Positions 1 to 5,682 of a stretch of DNA of 8,964 bases are shown in pieces; position 1 is the stretch's first letter; each line of letters starts with the position of its first letter. The position numbers were made by a program, and so were the translations under genes. Origin of the DNA: Myxococcales bacterium (GTDB lineage Bacteria; Myxococcota_A; Bradymonadia; UBA4248); assembly GCA_004554395.1 (NCBI GenBank), contig SFMP01000186.1, positions 1 through 8,964 of the forward strand, written 5' to 3'. The notes beneath the pieces are model-generated. The model had not been told where the DNA came from, searched no databases, and saw nothing but the letters and a program-made list of their open reading frames with translations.

Positions 1-152
1 CCCTATTTCGCCCTCTGGGCTCAATACGGGCTTTTAGTCGCCCTATTTCGCCCTCTGGGCTCAATACGGGCTTTTAGTCGCCCTATTTCGCCCTCTGGGC
101 TCAATACGGGCTTTTAGTCGCCCTATTTCGCCCTCTGGGCTCAATACGGGCT
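1..152. repeat. 40-bp tandem repeat array (about 3.8 units, continues left)
   Basis: Three identical 40-bp units (1-40, 41-80, 81-120) are followed by a fourth that matches through base 152 and then diverges. The array begins at base 1, so it extends beyond the window. Each unit contains a nested hairpin. In the copy at 40-71 the outer arms GCCCTATT/AATACGGGC pair with one bulged C. They enclose a two-by-two internal loop and an inner GCCC-TCT-GGGC stem. On the plus strand each hairpin is followed by TTTTA, so a unit resembles a weak intrinsic terminator read left to right. The unit length is not a multiple of three, and no credible protein crosses it, so it is probably non-coding. It lies downstream of murG, which is transcribed towards it. 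Function is unknown. Confidence 0.95.
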
Positions 153-194
153 CTGGCGCGGCTATGTGCTCACATGCGTTGCGCGCATACGCCG

Positions 195-266
195 CGCTTT
201 TTGCGCTCGGCTGCGCCGAGCGATACACACGCCATTCCTCGCTTTTTGCGCTCGGCTGCGCCGAGC
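195..266. repeat. Two identical 27-bp palindromic (REP-like) elements
   Basis: Identical 27-bp copies lie at 195-221 and 240-266, separated by 18 bp of unrelated sequence. Each starts with CGCTTTTTGCG and ends in a perfect 7-bp stem with a 3-nt loop, GCTCGGC-TGC-GCCGAGC (205-221 and 250-266). The second copy ends 8 bp from the murG stop codon. On the murG (minus) strand the stem is followed by an A-rich stretch rather than T-rich, so a classical intrinsic terminator is not supported. The hairpins could still protect the murG mRNA 3' end, as REP elements do in enterobacteria (inference). A GC-rich stretch with smaller inverted repeats, 153-194, connects these elements to the 40-bp array. Confidence 0.85.
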
Positions 267-274
267 CATTGAAC

Positions 275-1390
275 TCATTCAGCCCCAAACGACAAGCAAT
301 CTTTGGCGATATCCATAGCCGCCTCGGGATGCGCATTTTCTCGAGCGCATCGTTCCATCTTCTCGATCTTATCGCGATTCGCCACCAAATCTTCGACGAT
401 AGGTGCAATCGCCGTTTCGACATCGGCATCGAGAACTTTGACCGCCGCACCGCGTTCGACCATGACGTCGGCATTTTTTTCTTGGTGATTGTGCGCTGCA
501 TGGGGGAAGGGCACGAGAATAGACGCCTTGGCGGCTGCCATGATTTCTGCCAAACTCGTCGCCCCCGCTCGACAAATGAGCAAATCGGCCCATTGATATG
601 CCGACCACATATCGTCGATGAATTCGGTAATATGCGCCGTCACCTTGGCATCTTCATACGCCTTTGTCGTCTCATCGCACTTGTTTTTCCCCGCCTGATG
701 ATAGACCGAAATACGGCTCTGCAAGTCTTCGGGGAGTGTAGCAAGCGCCTTGGGAACGCCCGTATTGAGCTTCATCGCCCCCTGCGAACCGCCAAAGACC
801 AAGATGCGCAAATCCCCTTCGCCAATCGTCGATCCCGTGCACGACGTCTGCCACTCAATCGGATGCGGTTCGCGCTTCGAAGCCGAACGGACGGGGTTAC
901 CCATGCAGACGATCTTTTTCTTCGGTAGATTGATCGTATTCTCGAACGAAGTATATATCTTATCGACAAATCTAGATAAAATTCTATTCGTCAGTCCGGG
1001 AATCGCATTTTGTTCCATGATAGCCGTCGGAATCCCCTTTATGCTGGCCACGGCGACGAGAGGCCCCGAAACGTATCCGCCCGAACCGATGACGAGATCA
1101 GGCGCTTCGTCGCGCAATATCTTCGATGCACGTCGCGCACACCCCGGCAACGCAAAGATATTTCGCATCTTTCGCCCAAACGATGCCCCCTTGATGAAGT
1201 CGATATCGAGCAAGACAAACCGATAACCGGCTTTTTGAACCCAAGTCGATTCATTTCCATGAGCCGCTCCGACAAATGCAATGTCGACATTGGGATCGGC
1301 GCATTTCATCGCATCGGCAACGGCAATTGCCGGGAAGACGTGACCACCTGTGCCGCCAGCGGCAAATAATACTTTGTGAACTTTTCCCAT
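275..1390 (-). CDS. murG: UDP-GlcNAc:undecaprenyl-PP-MurNAc-pentapeptide GlcNAc transferase MurG
   Basis: MurG transfers GlcNAc from UDP-GlcNAc to lipid I, giving lipid II on the cytoplasmic face of the inner membrane; this is the last intracellular step of the peptidoglycan precursor pathway. The 371-aa protein is close to the usual length (about 355 aa) and has the family motifs in order: the N-terminal glycine-rich loop GGTGGHVFPA (12-21), GSGGYVSGP (102-110), EQNAIPGLTNR (126-136), GNPVR (164-168), the second loop GGSQGA (200-205), HQAG (231-234), EFIDDM (256-261), CRAGATSLAE (273-282) and the acceptor/UDP-contacting PFPHAAHNHQEKN (294-306). It is a GT-B fold glycosyltransferase with both Rossmann halves intact. 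The ATG start has AAAAGGA seven bases upstream. The residues 170-192 linker is slightly long. Unusually, no ftsW, murC or other division-cluster gene flanks it. A divergent small gene lies upstream and repeats lie downstream. Confidence 0.97.
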   Translation of the reverse strand: MGKVHKVLFAAGGTGGHVFPAIAVADAMKCADPNVDIAFVGAAHGNESTWVQKAGYRFVLLDIDFIKGASFGRKMRNIFALPGCARRASKILRDEAPDLVIGSGGYVSGPLVAVASIKGIPTAIMEQNAIPGLTNRILSRFVDKIYTSFENTINLPKKKIVCMGNPVRSASKREPHPIEWQTSCTGSTIGEGDLRILVFGGSQGAMKLNTGVPKALATLPEDLQSRISVYHQAGKNKCDETTKAYEDAKVTAHITEFIDDMWSAYQWADLLICRAGATSLAEIMAAAKASILVPFPHAAHNHQEKNADVMVERGAAVKVLDADVETAIAPIVEDLVANRDKIEKMERCARENAHPEAAMDIAKDCLSFGAE

Positions 1391-1428
1391 TTGAAAATCC
1401 TTTTCTCTATAGCTAAACGCCTTTCGAC

Positions 1429-1442
1429 GTCGATAAATCGAC
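1429..1442. promoter_or_regulatory. Short inverted repeat in the murG/ydcH divergent region
   Basis: GTCGAT-AA-ATCGAC is a perfect 6-bp inverted repeat with a 2-bp spacer, 39 bp upstream of the murG start. It could be an operator for a dimeric regulator. However, TCGA-containing words are very common in this DNA, so a chance match is quite possible. Confidence 0.2.
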
Positions 1443-1517
1443 TTTTACACGATCGGCAACGCTCGCCAATCGCGCGTTCCATACACCATGCCGCCAAAAA
1501 CGTCGATGGATTATCCT

Positions 1518-1546
1518 TTGACAATATATGCCATTCGGGGTAAAAA
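1518..1546 (+). promoter_or_regulatory. Sigma70-like promoter for the YdcH-like gene
   Basis: A perfect -35 TTGACA (1518-1523) and a 17-bp spacer precede TAAAAA (1541-1546; 4 of 6 matches to the -10 consensus). Transcription would start near 1553, about 68 nt before the ATG at 1621. The possible upstream start at 1528 falls inside the promoter spacer, which argues against it. Hexamers and spacing are seen in the sequence; activity is inferred. Confidence 0.6.
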
Positions 1547-1620
1547 GACAGCTATGGGGTTCGCTCTTGGCGGCAAGTCTTGGGCGGATGGTTTATGACT
1601 CATACAATCAGGTGGTAGAC

Positions 1621-1836
1621 ATGGCCGAAATGAATCGAGAAGAACTTCTTAAGGAAATCGAGAGCGTTAAACAAGAACACGCGACGTTAGATGCGCGCGT
1701 GGAGGCTTTTAATCAGCAAGTATGGATGTCGCCTGAGGATCAGGTTGCCCAGAAAGAATGCAAAAAACTGAAACTCAAAGCAAAAGAGCGTCTTACAGCC
1801 CTTCAAGAAGAACTCGCGGCGTTGGATAAAGCCTAG
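1621..1836 (+). CDS. YdcH/DUF465-like small coiled-coil protein
   Basis: This encodes a 71-aa, highly charged, almost wholly helical protein. It fits the DUF465/YdcH pattern: an early 'KQEHATLD' segment (residues 17-24, with H20 and the LD pair), then a short loop, then a Lys/Leu-rich second helix 'CKKLKLKAKERL' (47-58) in place of the usual LKKEKLRLKDEI. Such proteins form short helical hairpins; their role is not established. I chose the ATG at 1621 because AGGTGG lies five bases upstream, the family homology begins there, and a promoter spans the alternative start at 1528. The longer 102-aa reading would add an N-terminus that does not fit the family. The gene is monocistronic: its own promoter is upstream and a terminator follows 26 bp after the stop. 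Confidence 0.8.
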   Translation: MAEMNREELLKEIESVKQEHATLDARVEAFNQQVWMSPEDQVAQKECKKLKLKAKERLTALQEELAALDKA

Positions 1837-1862
1837 TCGTTTGAGCGTCATTTGAGCTTTGG

Positions 1863-1895
1863 AGCTGGCCGCCATGTGGCGTGCCAGCTTTTTTT
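1863..1895 (+). terminator. Intrinsic terminator after the YdcH-like gene
   Basis: An 11-bp GC-rich stem (AGCTGGC/GCCAGCT, continuing CGCC/GGCG across one bulged T at 1882) with an ATGT loop runs directly into seven Ts (1889-1895). This is a textbook Rho-independent terminator on the plus strand. Confidence 0.9.
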
Positions 1896-1904
1896 GTGCC
1901 CGAT

Positions 1905-1924
1905 CCAAGCCCGTGTGGGCTTGG
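1905..1924. other. Perfect 8-bp hairpin between convergent genes
   Basis: CCAAGCCC-GTGT-GGGCTTGG is a perfect stem-loop just past the fmt stop codon (fmt reads leftwards into it). No T tract follows on the minus strand, so it is not a classical terminator for fmt. It may act as a 3'-end stabiliser or a weak terminator (inference). Confidence 0.55.
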
Positions 1925-1941
1925 GCGACCAAGGGCAAAGG

Positions 1942-2901
1942 CTAGCTCTCGGCGATATCTCTCTGCAAGACGACGCCAGTCGGGCGATATCCATTGAAGA
2001 AACTTTCTGCATTTAGCTTGCTTTTGCCTTGAATTTGCAGAACTTCTATTGCAAGCACACCTGTTTTACATGCGACGAGAAGCGACTTCGTCGAGGGATC
2101 GAGCCCGAGGATCGTGCCCGGGGCAGCATCGGCAGGCGGTTGCATATCGACGGCATGCGTCATGTGAATGGCAATGCGTTTGCCGTTAAATAGGGCATAG
2201 GCCGTTGGCCACTGCGACATGCCACGGCACAAACAATCGAGCGATTTGGCATCGGTATCGAAATCGATGGCGCCCATTTCTTTCGACAACATCGGAGCCG
2301 TCGTCGACTCACCGACTTGTGGCGTCGCCACCAATTGGCCACTGGCAATATCGCGAATATTGTCGATGAGGATTTGAGCCGAAATCTGCGACAACGTCTC
2401 AAAGAGCGTTTCGGGCGTTTCGCGGTCTGAAATCGGCGTTTTGCGCACGGCATAGACAGGCCCCGTATCCATGCCCGCATCCATTTTCATAAGGCAAACG
2501 CCCGTCTCGGTCGCACCGCGCATAATCGCCCATTGAACGGGAGCTGCACCTCGCAATTCGGGCAAGATCGACGCATGAAGGTTGAGCGGTGCAATCGATG
2601 GAATGTCGAGAAACGATTGTCGCAAAATCTTGCCATAAGCTATCGTGACGAAAAAGTGCGGTGCATACGAGGTAAGCGCTTCGAACATTTCGGGCGTCTT
2701 GAGCTTTGGCGGCTGATAGACGTCGATATTGTGCGCTTTTGCACAAATCTTGACAGGGGGTTCGACGATTTGACGCCCGCGCCCTGCGGGCTTATCGGGT
2801 TGCGTCACGACGGCACAAACTTCGATATCGGGGGCGGCAATGAGTGCCTCGAGCGTCGGAACTGAGTATTGCGGAGACCCCATAAAGACGACTTTTATCA
2901 T
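1942..2901 (-). CDS. fmt: Methionyl-tRNA formyltransferase
   Basis: Fmt formylates the amino group of Met-tRNAfMet using 10-formyltetrahydrofolate, producing the initiator for bacterial translation. The 319-aa length matches the family (E. coli 315). The Rossmann-type N-terminal formyltransferase domain opens with VVFMGSP (4-10) and carries VTQPDKPAGRG (32-42), a positively charged loop typical of Fmt. The catalytic triad is visible: N107 and H109 in 'LNLHASILPELRGAAPVQ' and D145 in 'GMDTGP'. The C-terminal tRNA-binding beta-barrel domain spans about residues 205-319 and ends with the FFNGYRPT-type motif. The ATG start has TAGGAG seven bases upstream. The usual partner def (peptide deformylase) is not adjacent. 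The gene lies 86 bp after mlaD on the same strand and may be co-transcribed with it. Confidence 0.97.
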   Translation of the reverse strand: MIKVVFMGSPQYSVPTLEALIAAPDIEVCAVVTQPDKPAGRGRQIVEPPVKICAKAHNIDVYQPPKLKTPEMFEALTSYAPHFFVTIAYGKILRQSFLDIPSIAPLNLHASILPELRGAAPVQWAIMRGATETGVCLMKMDAGMDTGPVYAVRKTPISDRETPETLFETLSQISAQILIDNIRDIASGQLVATPQVGESTTAPMLSKEMGAIDFDTDAKSLDCLCRGMSQWPTAYALFNGKRIAIHMTHAVDMQPPADAAPGTILGLDPSTKSLLVACKTGVLAIEVLQIQGKSKLNAESFFNGYRPTGVVLQRDIAES

Positions 2902-2933
2902 TCAAATACTCCTATAAAGACGATGTTCCCCAC

Positions 2934-2948
2934 GCCACGCGCCGTGGC
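2934..2948. other. Small hairpin in the mlaD-fmt gap
   Basis: GCCACG-CGC-CGTGGC is a perfect 6-bp stem between the mlaD stop and the fmt ribosome-binding site. There is no T tract. It could attenuate or process the mlaE-mlaD-fmt transcript, but nothing in the sequence proves this. Confidence 0.35.
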
Positions 2949-2987
2949 ATACCGCCCCTCTACATGGCGATCATGGGGCTAGCTAAA

Positions 2988-4559
2988 CTATTTCGGTACC
3001 ATACCGATGAAACTCTTGAGATCATTATCGTTAAATCGGAAACCTATGCCGACGAATCCATCGATGACATCGGTATTGATCGGATCGTCGACGCCCGCCG
3101 AAATATAAAACGTCTTTGCCCATTTCCAAGGCAAAAACAGCGATGTATAGATGAGCGTCGTCGCGCGGAAGCGCGGGTATTCGTTATCGTTGAAAGCAAA
3201 GATCTCGGCCGAAATGCGCCAATCGTCGTCGAAGAGCAATATGTCGCCCCCCAGGCCGCCTGTGTTTTCAAAAATCCCGAAACGCCCGACAAACCAACGC
3301 CATCGACGGGCATATTGCGCACTAAACTTAATGCTATCGTCGTTCGTCGTTATCGTTTCATACGTCGTGCCCGTCGCCGTCGATTCGGTGAGTATGCTCT
3401 TCGTCTTCGTCGTGCCATGAGGATCCATCACGAGCCCCAAATAATAGTATTTATCGGGATTCGGTTCGAGCTTGACTCCGAAATCGACGCGGAACGCGTT
3501 GGCTCGCACGAAATAATCGCCGCGTAGCGATACATCGACGTCGAGCCCAGAAAATGGCGATATCAAAGAATTCGCGTCGCGAATCGTCTTCGTTCCTTCT
3601 TTGACCAGGTCGCGCGACTCAGACAATAGGGAATGCGTTTCATTGGCAATATCGTCGTCTTTGAGGAGTTTCCCGACAGTGCCTTGACCTTGTTCGACGT
3701 TTTTGACGATCGTCTGGACGTTTGCGACGGTTTCGTCGAGTTTTTCGATCGTCGCTCGCAAATCTTCGACGCTTTGTTGCGTCGTATCGAGCGTATTTCC
3801 AACGCCGTTATTGACGCGATTGAGCGTATTTTGGGCAGTTTGAACGAGTTCGGTGACTTCGCGCAACAATTCGGGGAGCTGCGTTTGGCTCGTCTCCGAC
3901 ATCGCCGCAAAGTTTTGCGACATCTTTTCGAGATGATCGACGATGGCTGATATTTGCTCAGAATTGTCGTTTGCCATCGTTTTGACCGTCGCAATCGTAT
4001 CGTTTAAGTCGCGAATCGCCGAAACGAGCTGATTTTTGCCTTCTTCGCCGCCAAAAATATCGGCTAGGTTATGCGTGACTTGGGCGACGTCTTTGAGGAT
4101 AGTGTCGGCACTCCCCATCACGCCTTCGATGCCTTTTCCCTGCAAAACAGTCGGAACGAAGTCGCCGTTTTCGAGCCTTTTTCCATCGATTCCCGGCGTG
4201 ATTTCGAGGTGATAATCGCCGAGAATACCCGATAATTTTTTGGCAACGGTTGCACCATTGACAAGGTCGTTTTCGTTGCCAGTGCCGCTCCAGAGCTCGA
4301 TATCGTTGCGAATCTTAAACGTGACCAAGGCGCGCGAACCTTCGAGTCGAATCGAACTCACTTCGCCAACTTGGATGCCGGCGACTTTTATCTGCGACTT
4401 CGGCGCAAGCCCCGTCGCATCGTTAAAATAGGCTTTCAACTCGTAGGTGCCGTTATCTTGCCCCCAGTTGGCACTAAAGCGAATGATCATGACGACAGCC
4501 ATGACGAGCCCAACGAGGATGACGAAACCCACTTTGAATGGCGTGCTAAATTTCTGCAT
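2988..4559 (-). CDS. mlaD: MCE-family (MlaD-type) lipid-transport protein with long helical region and C-terminal beta-rich domain
   Basis: This is the substrate-binding/tunnel subunit of an MCE transporter moving phospholipid between the inner and outer membranes. The 523-aa protein has a short cytoplasmic N-terminus, one membrane anchor (about 9-27) and one MCE domain (about 38-122, including 'DATGLAPKSQIKVAGIQVG' and 'LGDYHLEITPG'). A long helical, coiled-coil-prone stretch follows (about 145-330, heptad-like, with GTVGKLLKDD at 293-302). The C-terminal domain of about 185 residues is rich in aromatic, alternating beta-strand sequence (345-523; for example GIFENTGGLGGD and GIGFRFNDNDLK). 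E. coli MlaD has only about 183 aa. Start choice: the ATG at 4559 has AGGG five bases upstream and gives a typical MlaD N-terminus. A GTG at 4577, adding six residues and overlapping mlaE, is possible but has no clear ribosome-binding site. The gene follows mlaE by 11 bp, so the pair is an operon. Confidence 0.92.
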   Translation of the reverse strand: MQKFSTPFKVGFVILVGLVMAVVMIIRFSANWGQDNGTYELKAYFNDATGLAPKSQIKVAGIQVGEVSSIRLEGSRALVTFKIRNDIELWSGTGNENDLVNGATVAKKLSGILGDYHLEITPGIDGKRLENGDFVPTVLQGKGIEGVMGSADTILKDVAQVTHNLADIFGGEEGKNQLVSAIRDLNDTIATVKTMANDNSEQISAIVDHLEKMSQNFAAMSETSQTQLPELLREVTELVQTAQNTLNRVNNGVGNTLDTTQQSVEDLRATIEKLDETVANVQTIVKNVEQGQGTVGKLLKDDDIANETHSLLSESRDLVKEGTKTIRDANSLISPFSGLDVDVSLRGDYFVRANAFRVDFGVKLEPNPDKYYYLGLVMDPHGTTKTKSILTESTATGTTYETITTNDDSIKFSAQYARRWRWFVGRFGIFENTGGLGGDILLFDDDWRISAEIFAFNDNEYPRFRATTLIYTSLFLPWKWAKTFYISAGVDDPINTDVIDGFVGIGFRFNDNDLKSFIGMVPK

Positions 4560-4570
4560 AAACGCCCTAT

Positions 4571-5347
4571 CTACCACAAAATCATCGTCAAAAAGTAATC
4601 CAAGATGAGGATAGTCACCGATGCGTAGACGACGGAATCGGTCGTCGCCTCGCCGACGCCGCGCGCTCCGCCCGCGGCATAATACCCCTTATAGCATCCG
4701 ATAAAACTCAAAATGAGCCCAAAAATGGCGGATTTTATCAATCCCCCGACGACGTCGAAAGGATTGAGCAAGCTATCGATCATGGCGTCGAATGAACCAA
4801 AATCGACGTTAGAAAAGCCTATGCCGACGACGTATGCGGCGACGATACCGACGAAATCGAAGACGGCACACAAAACGGGCATCATCAAAAATGTGCCCCA
4901 TACGCGCGGCACGATGAGGTATTGAATCGGATCGACCGCCATCGTCTTCATCGCATCGATTTGCTCGGTGACGCGCATCGTACCGATGACCGTGGCCATC
5001 CCCGACGAGGCTCGCCCGGCAACCATAATCGCGGCCAAAACAGGCCCTAATTCGCGGCAGAGGGCCAAAGCGACTGTCGAACCCGTGAGCGTTTCGGCAC
5101 CAAATAGACCAAAGGCATAGGCACATTGATAAGCTAAAATGGCGCCCGAAAAGAACCCCGTCAGCATGATGATGAAGAGCGACCCGAAGCCGACGAATTC
5201 CATCGCAATGAGCAACTGCTTCAATCGCCATGGCGGGCGAAATGTCGCCACAAACGTCTGCCCCAAGAGCGTCGCAAAGCTCCCAAATCCCTCGATCTTC
5301 GCAATAAATGTCGAACCGATTTTTTCGATTATATTTACGCCACCCAA
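4571..5347 (-). CDS. mlaE: MlaE-family ABC transporter permease
   Basis: This is the inner-membrane permease of an Mla/MCE phospholipid transporter, which normally works with an MlaF ATPase and an MCE protein. The 258-aa length matches the family (E. coli 260). It has an N-terminal amphipathic/elbow region (1-45), about five hydrophobic membrane segments, and the signature RELGPVLAAIMVAGR (98-112) followed by 'MRVTEQIDAM' (124-133), the region expected to contact the ATPase. The start is TTG at 5347 with GAGGG just upstream; an in-frame stop lies at 5390-5392 and no in-frame ATG or GTG precedes the conserved sequence. The stop codon is 11 bp before the MCE gene start. No ATPase gene follows, unlike the common mlaE-mlaF-mlaD order. 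The promoter should lie in the divergent gap to its right. Confidence 0.95.
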   Translation of the reverse strand: MGGVNIIEKIGSTFIAKIEGFGSFATLLGQTFVATFRPPWRLKQLLIAMEFVGFGSLFIIMLTGFFSGAILAYQCAYAFGLFGAETLTGSTVALALCRELGPVLAAIMVAGRASSGMATVIGTMRVTEQIDAMKTMAVDPIQYLIVPRVWGTFLMMPVLCAVFDFVGIVAAYVVGIGFSNVDFGSFDAMIDSLLNPFDVVGGLIKSAIFGLILSFIGCYKGYYAAGGARGVGEATTDSVVYASVTILILDYFLTMILW

Positions 5348-5682
5348 AATGCCCTCGACATGCCAAAAGACGAGAAACGAAACGCCAATTCAACAATGCA
5401 CGAGCCCAACTTATTCATGCATAGAGCTCTTCTTCGCCGCCATTGCCTCGTGCGTTCGCGCTACATATCATTGAGATCGCAAATTTATGTACAAAAATGA
5501 ACGACATAGCGATGAGATTATTATCGCAAGTGGAGTAATAGAGCGCATGAGCGCAAAAAATAGGTGAGTCTATCGATAGTTTATGTTAGCTTGGGCTTGA
5601 GGATGCATAAAGACTATGGCAAAGACGCGTTGAATTATGCGTCTGAATCGAAATAGCACTGCGTCAGAGAGGAAGCATCGAT
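5348..5682. other. 335-bp divergent intergenic region
   Basis: This separates mlaE (leftwards) from the SPOR-like gene (rightwards) and must carry promoters for both. It is AT-richer than the flanking genes. I found no credible small gene, tRNA or strong hairpin. A weak plus-strand promoter candidate is TTGGGC (5591-5596), 18 bp, TATGGC (5615-5620), about 60 bp before the next start codon. The leftward promoter could not be fixed. GAGAGGA (5667-5673) is the ribosome-binding site of the rightward gene. Confidence 0.5.

Noticed and set aside
1..266. Possible CRISPR array
   Set aside because: The 40-bp units are directly abutted and identical with no unique spacers, and the two 27-bp elements are only a pair. 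No cas genes are present.
195..266. Hairpins as the murG terminator
   Set aside because: On the murG strand the stems are followed by A-rich rather than T-rich sequence, so the intrinsic-terminator pattern is not met.
61..501. Minus-strand open frame running through the repeats with a repeated SAQPSAKS peptide
   Set aside because: It overlaps the 3' part of murG in another frame, and its repetition comes only from the 27-bp and 40-bp DNA repeats. It has no ribosome-binding site and no protein-like conservation.
164..928. 254-aa plus-strand open frame opposite murG
   Set aside because: It is antisense to an unmistakable murG. Long shadow frames are expected in this TCG/CGA-rich DNA.
2964..3527. 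187-aa plus-strand open frame opposite the MCE gene
   Set aside because: It is antisense to the C-terminal domain of the MCE protein, whose reading frame continues uninterrupted from a clear MCE domain.
4809..5396. 195-aa minus-strand frame starting with ATG upstream of mlaE
   Set aside because: It is out of frame with mlaE and overlaps most of it. Its translation is Arg/Cys-rich and unlike any protein, whereas the mlaE frame from TTG is clearly conserved.
5348..5682. Riboswitch, tRNA or small RNA in the divergent gap
   Set aside because: No cloverleaf, long stem or conserved riboswitch core could be recognised by eye. A covariance-model search would settle it.
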